A stretch of DNA of 64,000 nt from Planctomycetaceae bacterium (GCA_003233055.1 QIKP01000014.1:60387-124386); one strand, 5' to 3'. Counted from the stretch's first letter, positions 34,305-42,873 are shown. Notes: a model not told the origin generated them from the sequence alone. Numbers and translations: made by a program.

Positions 34305-35220
34305 GGACAACCAATCTATGAGTACTGACTCGCGAGCGAGCGCTGAGTTGCTGGAGCGGGTGCGGGGGTTCTTCGCTGCGCGACAGTTCTTGGAAGTCTC
34401 GACGCCCCTCATCGACGCCGAGATGATTCCCGAGGCACACATCGATCCCTTCGAGGTCCCAGGCTTAGGCTACTTGCGCCCGTCGCCCGAGATGCACCTC
34501 AAGCGGCTGTTGTGTGCGGGGTCGGGGGCGATTTTCGAGATCGGCCGTTGCTTCCGCGCCGGCGAGCGAGGGAACCTCCACCAGCCAGAGTTCACGATGG
34601 TCGAGTGGTATCGCCCCGGCGATGACATGCGGGCAGGAATTGAATTGCTCGACCAATTGATGCAAGAGGTCGCTGGTTCGCCACCCGCCAAAAAGACAAG
34701 CTATGCCGAAGCGTTTGAGCAGACGCTCGGCTGGAATCCCCATACCTGGCCGCTCGAGCGGTTGCAGCAGGTGGCCGGCGAGTCGATCGCCGACCGTGAT
34801 GAACTACTGAACGTGTTGCTCGCCAAGCAGGTGGAACCGACCCTCGGATCGGGTCCCCCGGAGATTCTCTACCACTATCCGGCCAGTCAATCGGCGCTCG
34901 CGACAACGACCTTCCACAAGACAGGCATCGAGGTTGCCGAGCGGTTTGAGCTTTACTGGAAGGGGGTGGAACTGGCAAACGGCTACCATGAACTGACCGA
35001 CGCCGGTGAACTGCGCCGACGATTGGTGACCGCGAACCACCAGCGCGTCGCCGGCGGCCGCCCTGCCCTGCCCTTGCCAGAAAAATTGCTCGCTGCGATG
35101 GACAATCCTGGCTTGCCCTCCTGCGCCGGCGTCGCGTTAGGTTTCGATCGACTACTGATGCTTAGCGTGGGTGCCGATTCGATTGGCCAAGTCATGGAGG
35201 GGAACAACGCTCGTCGATAA
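34303..35220 (+). CDS. epmA: EF-P--(R)-beta-lysine ligase EpmA (PoxA/GenX/YjeA)
   Basis: 305 residues, a lysyl-tRNA synthetase catalytic core without the anticodon domain. Class II motif 2 is 'FRAGERGNLHQPEFTMVEWYRPGDDM', motif 3 is 'GVALGFDRLLML', and 'TPLIDAEMIPEAHIDPFEV' and 'RFELYWKGVELANGYHELTD' are EpmA hallmarks. It attaches beta-lysine to EF-P. Translation could begin at Met1 (34303) or Met6 (34318); no good ribosome site is visible, and the R2 repeat covers the upstream DNA. Its end overlaps the convergent PaaK-like gene by 29 bases. Confidence 0.95.
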   Translation: MDNQSMSTDSRASAELLERVRGFFAARQFLEVSTPLIDAEMIPEAHIDPFEVPGLGYLRPSPEMHLKRLLCAGSGAIFEIGRCFRAGERGNLHQPEFTMVEWYRPGDDMRAGIELLDQLMQEVAGSPPAKKTSYAEAFEQTLGWNPHTWPLERLQQVAGESIADRDELLNVLLAKQVEPTLGSGPPEILYHYPASQSALATTTFHKTGIEVAERFELYWKGVELANGYHELTDAGELRRRLVTANHQRVAGGRPALPLPEKLLAAMDNPGLPSCAGVALGFDRLLMLSVGADSIGQVMEGNNARR

Positions 35221-36556
35221 ACCGATTCCCTTTGCCTTCGAACCGTGGTAGCGACATCTTCGGCACGAGATGAACCTCGATTCGGAGGCCGAGCCGGCGA
35301 TGCAGCTCCTTCGCGATACGCTCGGGCTGCTGCAAGTGGTCCTCGACTTCGATCCTCACGCTATCCATCTCGCCCTGCTTGCTTGCGGTGAGACGGTACT
35401 CGACCACCTCGGGAAAGCTATGGAGAATCTGCTCGATCGCCGTGGGAATAAGATTCATGCCTCGGATGACCATCCTATCATCCGACCGGCCGAGCACGCC
35501 CCCTTCGAGGAAGACAAACGGGTTGCCATCGCCTTGGCTCCAAACGGGTCGAACGAGATCGCCCGTTTGGTAGCGGATGACCGGAGCGCCGGTGCGCCCC
35601 AGCGTGGTGAGGACGAGGTGGGAGAGGCCCGGCCCGCCCGCTGAATCGGGCTTGCCAGCGCCACTATCGACGGGGAGAAATTCAGCGATGAACTCCGACT
35701 CGGCGACGTAGAGCCCTCGGCCTGCGCGATCGCCGTAGCCCCATGCGCCGACCTCTGTCGCGCCAGCATGGTCGATCACCTTGGCGTTCCATGCTTGCTC
35801 GATGCGCTCACGAATGGCTGGCACCGACCCCCCTGGTTCGCCGGCGACGATGATTTTTTCGATCGGCGAATCGGCGAGCGTAATCTGATTCTCCGTCGCG
35901 ACTTGGGCAAGACGAAGCGCGTAAGTCGGTGTGCAGAAGAGCGCCGTGGTTTGTTGACGCTCGATCAGATCGAGTCTCGCCAACGACCCCATTCCGCCCC
36001 CTGGAACGACCATCGTCCCGCGAGCGACCAAGGCGTCGAAAGCGCTCCAAAATCCAATGAACGGGCCGAACGAAAACGCCAGCATCGCGCGATCGTCGGG
36101 CGTTATCCTGGCCACGTCGAGGACATACTGCCAGCAGTCGATCCACCATCGCCAATCGTCTGCCGTGTCGTAGACCGACAACGGGCGGCCTCGGCTGCCC
36201 GAGGTTTGATGAAAGCGGACGTACTCGCCGGCAGCAAATGTCCGATTCGAGGCCACCTGAGAACCCTGGCCAACCGGTAGCAGTTCCTCTTGGGTCGTGA
36301 GGGGAAAGTCGGCCAACTGGTCGAGGATTTCGAGCTTGCGAGGCAGGCCAGCCAGCTTGGCCGCGTAGAGCTTGTTGGTCGGCAAAATGGCGGCCAAGAG
36401 CGCGTTGAGCCGCCTCAACTGGTACGCCTCCAGCGATGCACGATCGATCGACTCGAATTGCCGGCGTTGGTCTTGCACAGGAGGACTTCTAGGGGTTTGG
36501 GAACCCGAACCGTTGGTCGAGGCGCCTTGGTGCTTCTTGTTCGCCTCTCGACTCAT
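35192..36556 (-). CDS. AMP-forming ligase of the phenylacetate-CoA ligase (PaaK) family
   Basis: 454 residues. The phosphate-binding motif is 'RFHQTSGSRGRPLSVYDT', followed by 'IIVAGEPGGSVPAIRERIEQAW', 'DHAGATEVGAWGYGD' and a C-terminal subdomain ('RSDDMVIRGMNLIPTAIEQIL', with the actual order RSDDRMVIRGMN). This matches PaaK/coenzyme F390 synthetase-type adenylating enzymes, which activate a carboxylic acid with ATP and often pass it to CoA. The acid cannot be named; no ring-oxidation genes are near. It overlaps the upstream FHA-GAF-sigma54 activator gene by 4 bases (ATGA), implying coupled translation, and overlaps epmA convergently. Confidence 0.85.
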   Translation of the reverse strand: MSREANKKHQGASTNGSGSQTPRSPPVQDQRRQFESIDRASLEAYQLRRLNALLAAILPTNKLYAAKLAGLPRKLEILDQLADFPLTTQEELLPVGQGSQVASNRTFAAGEYVRFHQTSGSRGRPLSVYDTADDWRWWIDCWQYVLDVARITPDDRAMLAFSFGPFIGFWSAFDALVARGTMVVPGGGMGSLARLDLIERQQTTALFCTPTYALRLAQVATENQITLADSPIEKIIVAGEPGGSVPAIRERIEQAWNAKVIDHAGATEVGAWGYGDRAGRGLYVAESEFIAEFLPVDSGAGKPDSAGGPGLSHLVLTTLGRTGAPVIRYQTGDLVRPVWSQGDGNPFVFLEGGVLGRSDDRMVIRGMNLIPTAIEQILHSFPEVVEYRLTASKQGEMDSVRIEVEDHLQQPERIAKELHRRLGLRIEVHLVPKMSLPRFEGKGNRFIDERCSPP

Positions 36557-38427
36557 CTCTCAATTTTGTACTGTTCAATCTTGCGATACAGGGTCGCTCG
36601 TCCAATGCTAAGCAGCTTCGCGGCGGCCGGGACATTGCCCCCGCTGCGATGCAGCGCTTCGACAATCAGCTTCTTTTCCCAGTGGTCAATCGCCAGCGTA
36701 TCGAGACTATCGCTACCCGTATCTCGCAGCGCGAGGTCGCTCGGCTCAATCACCTCCCCTTCCGCCATCACCACCGTACTGTCCATCACATTGCGAAGCT
36801 GTCGAACATTTCCCGGCCACGAATACTTCAGCAATTTTTGCCGGGCCGCTTCGCTCAAGCCGAGCATAGGACGACCATGCTCTTGTCGAAAATGGTCGAG
36901 AAAGTGATCGACCATCAGGCCAACATCCTCTTCCCGATCGCGCAGTGGCGGCAGGTGTAACTCGAAGACGCTCAGGCGGTAGAAAAGGTCTTCACGAAAA
37001 TTCCCCTCACGAACATAGACCTGCAAGTCGCGATTCGTTGCCGCGATCACTCGCACATCGACGCTTACCTCCGCCGTCGCGCCGACCGGGAGAAAAGGGT
37101 GTCCTTCCAGGATACGAAGTAGCTTCGCTTGCCCTTCCAGCGTGAGTTCCCCCACCTCGTCGAGGAAAAGCGTCCCCAGGTCGGCTTGCTGAAAATACCC
37201 CGCATGATCCCGCTCCGCCCCCGTAAACGCCCCCGCCTTGTGTCCGAAGAGGTGGCTCTCCATCAAGTCTGCCGGAATGGCGGCACAATTGACGCTCACC
37301 ATCGGCCGATCGGCTCGGGGACTCAGACGATGGATCGCGCGGGCCACGAGTTCTTTGCCTGCTCCACTCTCACCCCGCACCAGCACGCAGCCGGTGGCCC
37401 GGCTGACTCGTTGGATCTTCGCTTTGAGCGTTTGCATCGGCTTGCTCTCGCCGAGCATTTCGTCGGTGGCCGCCGAGCTTCGCAGCAACCGCCGATAGTC
37501 CGTCTGCAAGCTGGTCAATTCGCGAGTATTGGCCAACGCAATCGTCACGAGATTAGCGACCGTGATAATGAAATCAAAATCGGACTGTCGAAACCGCCCA
37601 TCCTCAAGATAGACGTGAATCGCCCCCAAGGTCTTCCGCTGCCCGCCGCCGATCCGCCGAACCAGCGGCGCACAGATGGCGTCCGCAAAATGTTCGAGGT
37701 TCGACCCCTCTGCCGACTGATTCGCGACCCAAACCGCATGCCCCTGCTCGCTCACCAGTTCGGTAAGCGAGGGATTAAGCGTTACCCGACCGGCAGCCCC
37801 TTCAGGGAGAACGAATTTTGGCTTGAGCGATCCATCGTCGCTTACCCAAAGAAAACCTGCGATCGAAGCGCCGGTCCTCTTCTTCAAAAGTTCTAGCGAG
37901 CCGGTCACCACATCGTTGGGCTCACGGCATCCCAGAAGTTTGATGCAGAGCTGGTAGAGCAGCATCAACTCCTTGACTTGCTGGGAATCGGGAAGTCCGG
38001 CAAAGGAGTCTTCGCTCGACGTCTGCGCGCCAACAGAGATTTCTTGAACGAGCGTCTGCTGGAGGTTTGGCCCTTCCTCCGATTCTTTCGTCGGCGGCTC
38101 GTTGGAGAAACATAACTCGAACTCCGAGCCACCAATTTTGACGACATGCCCCACACCCAGAATGGCTTCGTCAATCTTTTGCCCGTTGACGAACGTTCCA
38201 TTCCGGCTTTGAGCGTCGCAAATTTCCCAACCCTCGCCAGAGGCAACCAACCGAGCATGGACCCGGGAGCAGAGGGCATCCTCCAGCGAAATATGGCAGT
38301 GGCTGCCGCGTCCCAAGAGCGTTTCCGTTCCGGGGTCGAGCGCAAAATTCGTGCCCGCCTTTTCGCCGGTCAGCAGAGTGAGATAGGCGTATACCAGTCG
38401 ATCCGTGGCCATCGAGTCCTTGCCCAT
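36553..38427 (-). CDS. Sigma-54-dependent activator with FHA and GAF domains
   Basis: About 624 residues. An FHA domain comes first ('LLGRGSHCHISLEDALCSRVHARL', 'SRNGTFVNGQKI'), so it probably reads a phosphothreonine signal. A GAF domain follows (~150-310). Then comes the AAA+ sigma-54 contact module with Walker A 'GESGAGKELVARAIH', the GAFTGA loop in 'HKAGAFTGAERDHAGYF' and Walker B 'GTLFLDEVGEL'. It ends with a Fis-type HTH ('NVPAAAKLLSIGRATLYRKIEQYK'). The start may be Met at 38427 or 38412; the longer track start adds 49 unrelated residues. It is translationally coupled to the PaaK-like gene. FHA input implies control by a Ser/Thr kinase. Confidence 0.93.
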   Translation of the reverse strand: MGKDSMATDRLVYAYLTLLTGEKAGTNFALDPGTETLLGRGSHCHISLEDALCSRVHARLVASGEGWEICDAQSRNGTFVNGQKIDEAILGVGHVVKIGGSEFELCFSNEPPTKESEEGPNLQQTLVQEISVGAQTSSEDSFAGLPDSQQVKELMLLYQLCIKLLGCREPNDVVTGSLELLKKRTGASIAGFLWVSDDGSLKPKFVLPEGAAGRVTLNPSLTELVSEQGHAVWVANQSAEGSNLEHFADAICAPLVRRIGGGQRKTLGAIHVYLEDGRFRQSDFDFIITVANLVTIALANTRELTSLQTDYRRLLRSSAATDEMLGESKPMQTLKAKIQRVSRATGCVLVRGESGAGKELVARAIHRLSPRADRPMVSVNCAAIPADLMESHLFGHKAGAFTGAERDHAGYFQQADLGTLFLDEVGELTLEGQAKLLRILEGHPFLPVGATAEVSVDVRVIAATNRDLQVYVREGNFREDLFYRLSVFELHLPPLRDREEDVGLMVDHFLDHFRQEHGRPMLGLSEAARQKLLKYSWPGNVRQLRNVMDSTVVMAEGEVIEPSDLALRDTGSDSLDTLAIDHWEKKLIVEALHRSGGNVPAAAKLLSIGRATLYRKIEQYKIER

Positions 38428-38576
38428 CCCAGCATTGTCGCAGAGAGCCCGCTGCAATGCTACGGAGGTGCCGCTCCTGCCTGCCCGAAAATCGAGAGAG
38501 AAATCGCCCCCTTTCGCGGACCTTGTGGGCGTCGGAACGGTCTGATAGCTTGTTTTACCGGTGCCAAGCACCACGA

Positions 38577-38650
38577 CGGGCTGTAGCTCAGCTTGGTAGA
38601 GCGCTGCGTTCGGGACGCAGAGGTCGAAGGTTCAAATCCTTTCAGCCCGA
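38577..38650 (+). tRNA. tRNA-Pro (anticodon CGG)
   Basis: A 74-base cloverleaf. The acceptor CGGGCTG pairs with CAGCCCG, with A as discriminator. The D arm is GCTC/GAGC, the anticodon arm CTGCG-TTCGGGA-CGCAG with CGG at 38611-38613, and the T arm GAAGG-TTCAAAT-CCTTT. The CCA end is not encoded. It reads CCG proline codons. Confidence 0.95.
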
Positions 38651-38690
38651 CTCACGAAAACCACGCTAAAACAAGGCGATCGGTTACGCA

Positions 38691-39275
38691 TTAGAAGACG
38701 TTGATTTTGGCGAAATTGTGTTCGACGTTGTAAGTGCCGTTATGGCGGAAGGCAAATTCCGTGAGCGGTTGCCACCGATTTCTGGAATTGCGAGCTTCTA
38801 AAGTCGCCAGGTAGGCTTGGCTGTCCGATCGCTCACAGGCCTCTTCTATGGCGGAAACCAGTCTACCGGAATCAGGATTTTCCATGCCGCTGACAAAGGT
38901 GTAATTGTAGCAAGCGCTCGCATAGGGACCTAAGGCTGGCTGGGAAGCTAAACAACTTTCTTCCACGGAGCTATGCAAAGAAGGGCATTCGAATTCCCAA
39001 TCGAGGAGGAGATCTTCTCGTTGATCGTCGACCGAGATGCGCACGCGCAGATCGTTGATCGCCTTATTTTGGGCACCCGTGTTCATGAAGGTGATCATCA
39101 AATAGAGCCGGACAGCGCGATAGTTTTCGTTATCGATCTGATAGTTCAGCGGCTCCACTCGGTAGGCTCGGATTGGCGACACAACGACTTTGCCTTTTTT
39201 GAATTGGGCAATGTAGGCGGAAACCAAAGCAACGATGGTACTGAAGATCGATAAAAGAACGGCAAACTTGTCCAT
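38691..39275 (-). CDS. Hypothetical membrane-anchored protein
   Basis: 194 residues with an N-terminal membrane helix (FAVLLSIFSTIVALVSAYIAQF) and a soluble part that looks beta-rich ('AVRLYLMITFMNTGAQNKAINDLRVRISVDDQ'). No family is recognised. A strong ribosome site (AGGGAGAAATCC before ATG) supports the start at 39275. It has lower GC and a different codon feel from its neighbours, stands alone beside tRNA-Pro, and has a promoter candidate 270 bases upstream. These hints point to possible horizontal origin, unproven. Confidence 0.7.
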   Translation of the reverse strand: MDKFAVLLSIFSTIVALVSAYIAQFKKGKVVVSPIRAYRVEPLNYQIDNENYRAVRLYLMITFMNTGAQNKAINDLRVRISVDDQREDLLLDWEFECPSLHSSVEESCLASQPALGPYASACYNYTFVSGMENPDSGRLVSAIEEACERSDSQAYLATLEARNSRNRWQPLTEFAFRHNGTYNVEHNFAKINVF

Positions 39276-39614
39276 GGATTTCTCCCTTTAGCAATGAAGC
39301 AGTCTGTTCCAAAAGTTGTCTCACCAGCAATTTCACTTGCAAACAGACTTTATGAAACGGACAACGTGGCCGTAAAGAGCAATTGCTAATCCCCCTGAAC
39401 AAGGGGGAGTAGCACAAGAAGGCGAGAAACAGCGGCCGGGAATGGACGCCCCGAGGCCGAAGAAAATCGGGGCCATCAAGTAGCGTTGCTGGCAACGCAT
39501 CGCTTTGGCAAGCAAAGACCAGCACTCGAAACAACTTTTGCCAGCAAGAATAGCCGTATCGGATGCAAAAAGTCAAACCGTGACTTCGTAGCGATCGACT
39601 CCAGCGAATTCTTC
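39276..39614. other. Long AT-richer leader or intergenic region
   Basis: 339 bases between the orphan membrane gene and kbl. It holds a promoter candidate (39547-39576, minus strand) and a 7-bp hairpin TCCCCCT/AGGGGGA with loop GAACA at 39390-39408. Small ORFs inside have no motif. If the promoter is used, the leader is about 265 bases. Confidence 0.45.
39547..39576 (-). promoter_or_regulatory. Promoter candidate for the orphan membrane protein
   Basis: On the minus strand TTGACT (39576-39571) is followed after 18 bases by TATTCT (39552-39547). The only gene ahead is the orphan at 38691-39275. Confidence 0.4.
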
Positions 39615-40808
39615 TTACTGACGGTCCATCACGTCTTGCTTGGCCACGCGGAATTGTTCCGCTGCGAAACGAAGGTCGTCTGCCGTGTGGGCCGCAGAAA
39701 TTTGTACGCGGATACGCGCTGCACCCATCGGCACCACCGGATAAGAAAAAGCGATGACATAGAGACCAAGCTCTAGTAATCGCTCCGCCATCCTGGCAGC
39801 CAGCCGGGCATCGCCCAGCATGATCGGCGTGATCGGATGTGTGCCGGGGAGGAGTTCCAACCCGTAGCGTTCCATTTCGCTTCGGAAGAGTGCGGTATTC
39901 TCGCGGAGCCTGCTCCGCAAGTCGTCTGCGTCACGGGCAATTTCGAGCGCCTTGAGCGAACCGCCGACGATTACCGGTGCAACGGTATTGGAAAACAGGT
40001 AGGGCCGCGACCGCTGGCGGAGGAGTTCAATGAATTCCCGCCGACCGCTGGTGTAACCACCACTCGCGCCGCCGAGCGCCTTCCCAAGCGTGCCGGTCGT
40101 CAGGTCGATGCGGTCCATCACGCCGCAATGCTCATGCGTGCCTCGACCGGTGGGGCCCCAGAAACCGGTCGCATGGCAGTCGTCAACGTGAACCAGCGCG
40201 TGATGCAGGTCGGCCAATTCGCAAATTTGGTCAAGTTTGGCGACCGAACCATCCATGCTAAAGACACCATCGGTCGTGATCATCTTCGTTCGCGCGCCGG
40301 CAGCCGTCGCTTCTTGGAGTTTCTCCCGGAGGTCCGCCATGTCGCCGGTCGCGTAACGGTAGCGCTTCGCTTTGCAAAGCCGCACGCCGTCGATGATCGA
40401 AGCATGATTGAGCTGGTCGCTGAGGATGGCGTCGTCGGACGTAAGCAACGTCTCGAAGAGGCCCGCGTTGGCGTCGAAGCAAGAAGAGTAGAGAATCGTC
40501 GCTTCGGTCCCAAGAAAATCCGTGAGCGAATCTTCTAATTCCTTGTGACAGCTTTGCGTCCCGCAGATGAATCGCACGGACGAAAGACCGTAGCCCCAAC
40601 GATCGAGCGCGTCGTGGGCGGCTTGGATGATCTCGGGATTGTCGGCCAGGCCGAGGTAATTGTTGGCGCACAGATTCAGCACCTCCTTGCCATCGGCAAG
40701 TTCGATGCGAGCCCGTTGGGGTGAGTGAATCAGGCGTTCGCGTTTGAATAAGCCAGCGTCGCGAATTTCTTGAAGGGCGTTCGTAGCGTCGGAGGTCGGA
40801 GTGGCCAT
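39615..40808 (-). CDS. kbl: Glycine C-acetyltransferase (2-amino-3-ketobutyrate CoA ligase)
   Basis: 397 residues. The PLP enzyme splits 2-amino-3-ketobutyrate with CoA to glycine and acetyl-CoA in threonine breakdown. '[17 protein letters not shown]', '[14 protein letters not shown]', '[25 protein letters not shown]' and the PLP lysine in '[37 protein letters not shown]' fit Kbl closely among the alpha-oxoamine synthases. The family start is '[25 protein letters not shown]', so 40808 is used; the track's 47-codon extension is dropped. No threonine dehydrogenase gene lies next to it. Confidence 0.93.
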   Translation of the reverse strand: MATPTSDATNALQEIRDAGLFKRERLIHSPQRARIELADGKEVLNLCANNYLGLADNPEIIQAAHDALDRWGYGLSSVRFICGTQSCHKELEDSLTDFLGTEATILYSSCFDANAGLFETLLTSDDAILSDQLNHASIIDGVRLCKAKRYRYATGDMADLREKLQEATAAGARTKMITTDGVFSMDGSVAKLDQICELADLHHALVHVDDCHATGFWGPTGRGTHEHCGVMDRIDLTTGTLGKALGGASGGYTSGRREFIELLRQRSRPYLFSNTVAPVIVGGSLKALEIARDADDLRSRLRENTALFRSEMERYGLELLPGTHPITPIMLGDARLAARMAERLLELGLYVIAFSYPVVPMGAARIRVQISAAHTADDLRFAAEQFRVAKQDVMDRQ

Positions 40809-41153
40809 GAGGTTGCCTTCGTTCCTGCTGGCAGGGGTTCCGGCTGGCAGGGCCGCCGGTATCTGCTGCCAAGATTGGTGCTGCCAGGGTGGGTGCAGAA
40901 GTCGCTTCGGAGATTGCTTGGCCGAAGGCCTTGCCATCCAGGCGAGCAAGGATCTTCGAGTCCGTTTCGCCTAAAAAAAAGGCGGCGGGAGAAGCTCGTC
41001 GCTTCGTCTCGCCGCCTGTTCTGTTCAATTTCTTTCTAACGAATCTTTCGTCACCGACGAAGCACTCCTTAGCGGCCCGTTGAATGGACACGCAGCGCCG
41101 GAACTCACCTAGCTTGTTCCGGTTCTACGAATCTTCTTTGCTTCAACGGACGG
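40809..41153. other. Intergenic region containing a terminator
   Basis: 345 bases between kbl and the small exported-protein gene, both on the minus strand. It includes the intrinsic terminator at 40973-41016. The rest must hold the kbl promoter. No ORF here resembles a gene. Confidence 0.5.
40973..41016 (-). terminator. Rho-independent terminator after the small exported-protein gene
   Basis: On the minus strand a GC-rich stem (GGCGGCGAGACGAAG pairing with CTTCTCCCGCCGCC, a 7-base loop) is followed directly by eight T residues (the A-run at 40973-40980). It lies 137 bases after the stop of the 41154-41606 gene and before kbl. Confidence 0.75.
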
Positions 41154-41606
41154 TTAGCGCCCTCTGGCTACCCCCCAAACGACACCAAACGCACTAGCAA
41201 CCGCCAACAATCCAACGGCGGTCATGAAGGGGGGAATCTCGGAAGGAGCCTTGGTAGCACGGTGGCTTCGCGAAGCGACGACTGAAGTATCGCTCGCTAC
41301 CGGACCATGGCCGCTAAACATCGAGAGCTGGCGGCCGCTAAAGCCTGATCGTGAAAGACCGGCATCCGAGGAAAAACCTGAAAGATCGCCAGAGACCAAG
41401 TCGTCCGATTGGCTATTCAAGTAGTCTGGAGAAATAGAATCCCAACCAGCCGCGTCATCGGCTCCGGAAAAATTCATCGCCAGTGACTCGCCACCAGCAA
41501 ACGCGAGAGGGAAATTCTCGGCTTTCGCGACACCACCGATGCACAGCATCAGCGCGACGGTCGCGACCGAAAAGGGAAAAAATGTACAAGCTGCTTTCCG
41601 ATACAT
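41154..41606 (-). CDS. Small exported protein with C-terminal membrane anchor
   Basis: 150 residues. A signal peptide (FPFSVATVALMLCIGGVAKAEN) leads to a Ser/Gly/Asp-rich middle ('NSQSDDLVSGDLSGFSSDAGLSRSGFSGR'). The end is a Pro-Pro, membrane helix and Arg tail (PPFMTAVGLLAVASAFGVVWGVARGR), the tripartite layout of exosortase or similar sorting tails, although the standard PEP motif is absent. A textbook ribosome site (AAGGAGG, 7 bases before ATG) supports the start. No homologue is recognised. A 10-bp inverted repeat ~100 bases upstream may regulate it, and an intrinsic terminator follows. Confidence 0.7.
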   Translation of the reverse strand: MYRKAACTFFPFSVATVALMLCIGGVAKAENFPLAFAGGESLAMNFSGADDAAGWDSISPDYLNSQSDDLVSGDLSGFSSDAGLSRSGFSGRQLSMFSGHGPVASDTSVVASRSHRATKAPSEIPPFMTAVGLLAVASAFGVVWGVARGR

Positions 41607-41702
41607 TAGCGTTCCTCCTTATGATACGTCCGACAAGGCCTGCGAACCGCTCGGCAGGCCATGTCTGCATTCTAGCCGGGCCTGCGACTGCTGGAACCCC
41701 AT

Positions 41703-41732
41703 TTTTCCGAATAACCTCTAAAATTCGGAAAA
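41703..41732. promoter_or_regulatory. Operator-like perfect inverted repeat
   Basis: TTTTCCGAAT and ATTCGGAAAA are perfectly complementary 10-mers separated by 10 bases. It lies about 100 bases upstream of the small exported-protein ATG. The left part with its flank (TTTTTCCGAATAAC) is identical to DNA at 7425-7438. Confidence 0.5.
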
Positions 41733-41824
41733 CTGCACGATTCAACCGAGTGGGCGACACGATACGTGCGGCAGACCGCACTATTCCCGCTCGCTGCATG
41801 GCTCATACAAGTCCCGTAAGCCCC

Positions 41825-41888
41825 GGCTAAGCTTGGCCGGGGCTAGCTTTGGCCGAGGTTGGCTTTGGTCAGGGCTGGCATAAGGGAG
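41825..41888. repeat. Four degenerate 16-bp tandem units
   Basis: ggctaagcttggccgg, ggctagctttggccga, ggttggctttggtcag and ggctggcataagggag follow each other without gaps. The first unit forms part of a 9-bp hairpin (AGCCCCGGC/GCCGGGGCT, 41819-41844). Confidence 0.65.
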
Positions 41889-42060
41889 GGGCATTTAGAG
41901 TGGAAATGATGCGAGCCATGCCAAACGGCTCGGAAACGGACTTCGCAGGCTTCCTGCGTACAGGTCTCCGGCCGCCTCGCGTCCTGTGATAAACTACGCC
42001 CCAAGTCGGGCCGTCCGCAGCCCGGACTGCGTGGCGCTCCAGCGATAGCAAGGAAACAAC

Positions 42061-42873
42061 ATGGCTCCAGACGAAACCGAACCGCTCGATCTCGCGCGCA
42101 CGATGCAAGAGACCTGGATCGACCGCGTTCACTTTTTCAAGGAGATCGAGTCGACCAACACAACGGCGCTCCGACAGGTGCGAGAAAACGACCCGGCGGG
42201 GGTCGAATTGTTCGTTGCGGATCGGCAAACGGGTGGGCGAGGGAGAGGCTCGAATGCTTGGTGGTCCGGCCCAGGATCCCTGACGTTTTCGCTCCTCACT
42301 GCCCCACTCGACCTCCCGACCGACCAGTTACCTCGTGTTTCGCTCACCGTCGGGCTCGCACTCTGCTTGGCCGTCGAACGATTTGCCGAACCGGCCGGCG
42401 TCGCGCTGAAATGGCCCAACGATGTTTATTTGGCCGAACGCAAAGTGGGTGGCATTCTCATCGAACTCGCCAGCGGCTTGGCTCACCGCCCCGTCATCGG
42501 CGTCGGGCTCAACGTCAACAACCTGCTCACCGGCGCGCCAAAAGAGCTGCGCTCGACCGCCATTTGCCTGCGAGAGACCTGCACCGGTAGTCCACTGCTC
42601 GACCGAACGGAGGTGTTGATCGAGTGCCTGACACAAATCGAGCGACAACTGGCCAGGCTCCAGTCAGGCGATCGTTCACTGCCCGACGACTGGCGTACCT
42701 ACTCACTCCTCACGGGCCAGCAGGTCCGTGTCCAAAGACCGGGGCACTCCACTAGTGGCCTCTGCGAGTCGATTGCAGACGATGGTTCCCTACTCGTCAG
42801 GACGCCCCAGGGGATCGAATCGTGTTACGGCGGAGAGGTATCGGCCTGGTTTCCAGGCGAGCGGGAGAGGTAA
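42061..42873 (+). CDS. birA: Biotin--protein ligase
   Basis: 270 residues with the catalytic BPL domain and a C-terminal SH3-like cap, and no N-terminal HTH, so it is a ligase without repressor function. Motifs are 'FKEIESTNTTALRQ', the biotin-adenylate loop 'DRQTGGRGRGSNAWWSGPGSLTFSLL', 'ALKWPNDVYLAERKVGGILIEL' and 'VIGVGLNVNN'. It attaches biotin to carrier lysines. The genes downstream encode a biotin-dependent sodium-pump decarboxylase whose alpha subunit carries the target motif EAMKME, so the pairing makes sense. Confidence 0.93.
   Translation: MAPDETEPLDLARTMQETWIDRVHFFKEIESTNTTALRQVRENDPAGVELFVADRQTGGRGRGSNAWWSGPGSLTFSLLTAPLDLPTDQLPRVSLTVGLALCLAVERFAEPAGVALKWPNDVYLAERKVGGILIELASGLAHRPVIGVGLNVNNLLTGAPKELRSTAICLRETCTGSPLLDRTEVLIECLTQIERQLARLQSGDRSLPDDWRTYSLLTGQQVRVQRPGHSTSGLCESIADDGSLLVRTPQGIESCYGGEVSAWFPGERER

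Larger units (their letters stand above)
41607..42060. other. Intergenic region with inverted and tandem repeats
   Basis: 454 bases between the divergent exported-protein gene and birA. It carries a perfect 10-bp inverted repeat (41703-41732), a 9-bp hairpin (41819-41844) merging into four degenerate 16-bp units (41825-41888), and both promoters. No gene is seen. Confidence 0.5.
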
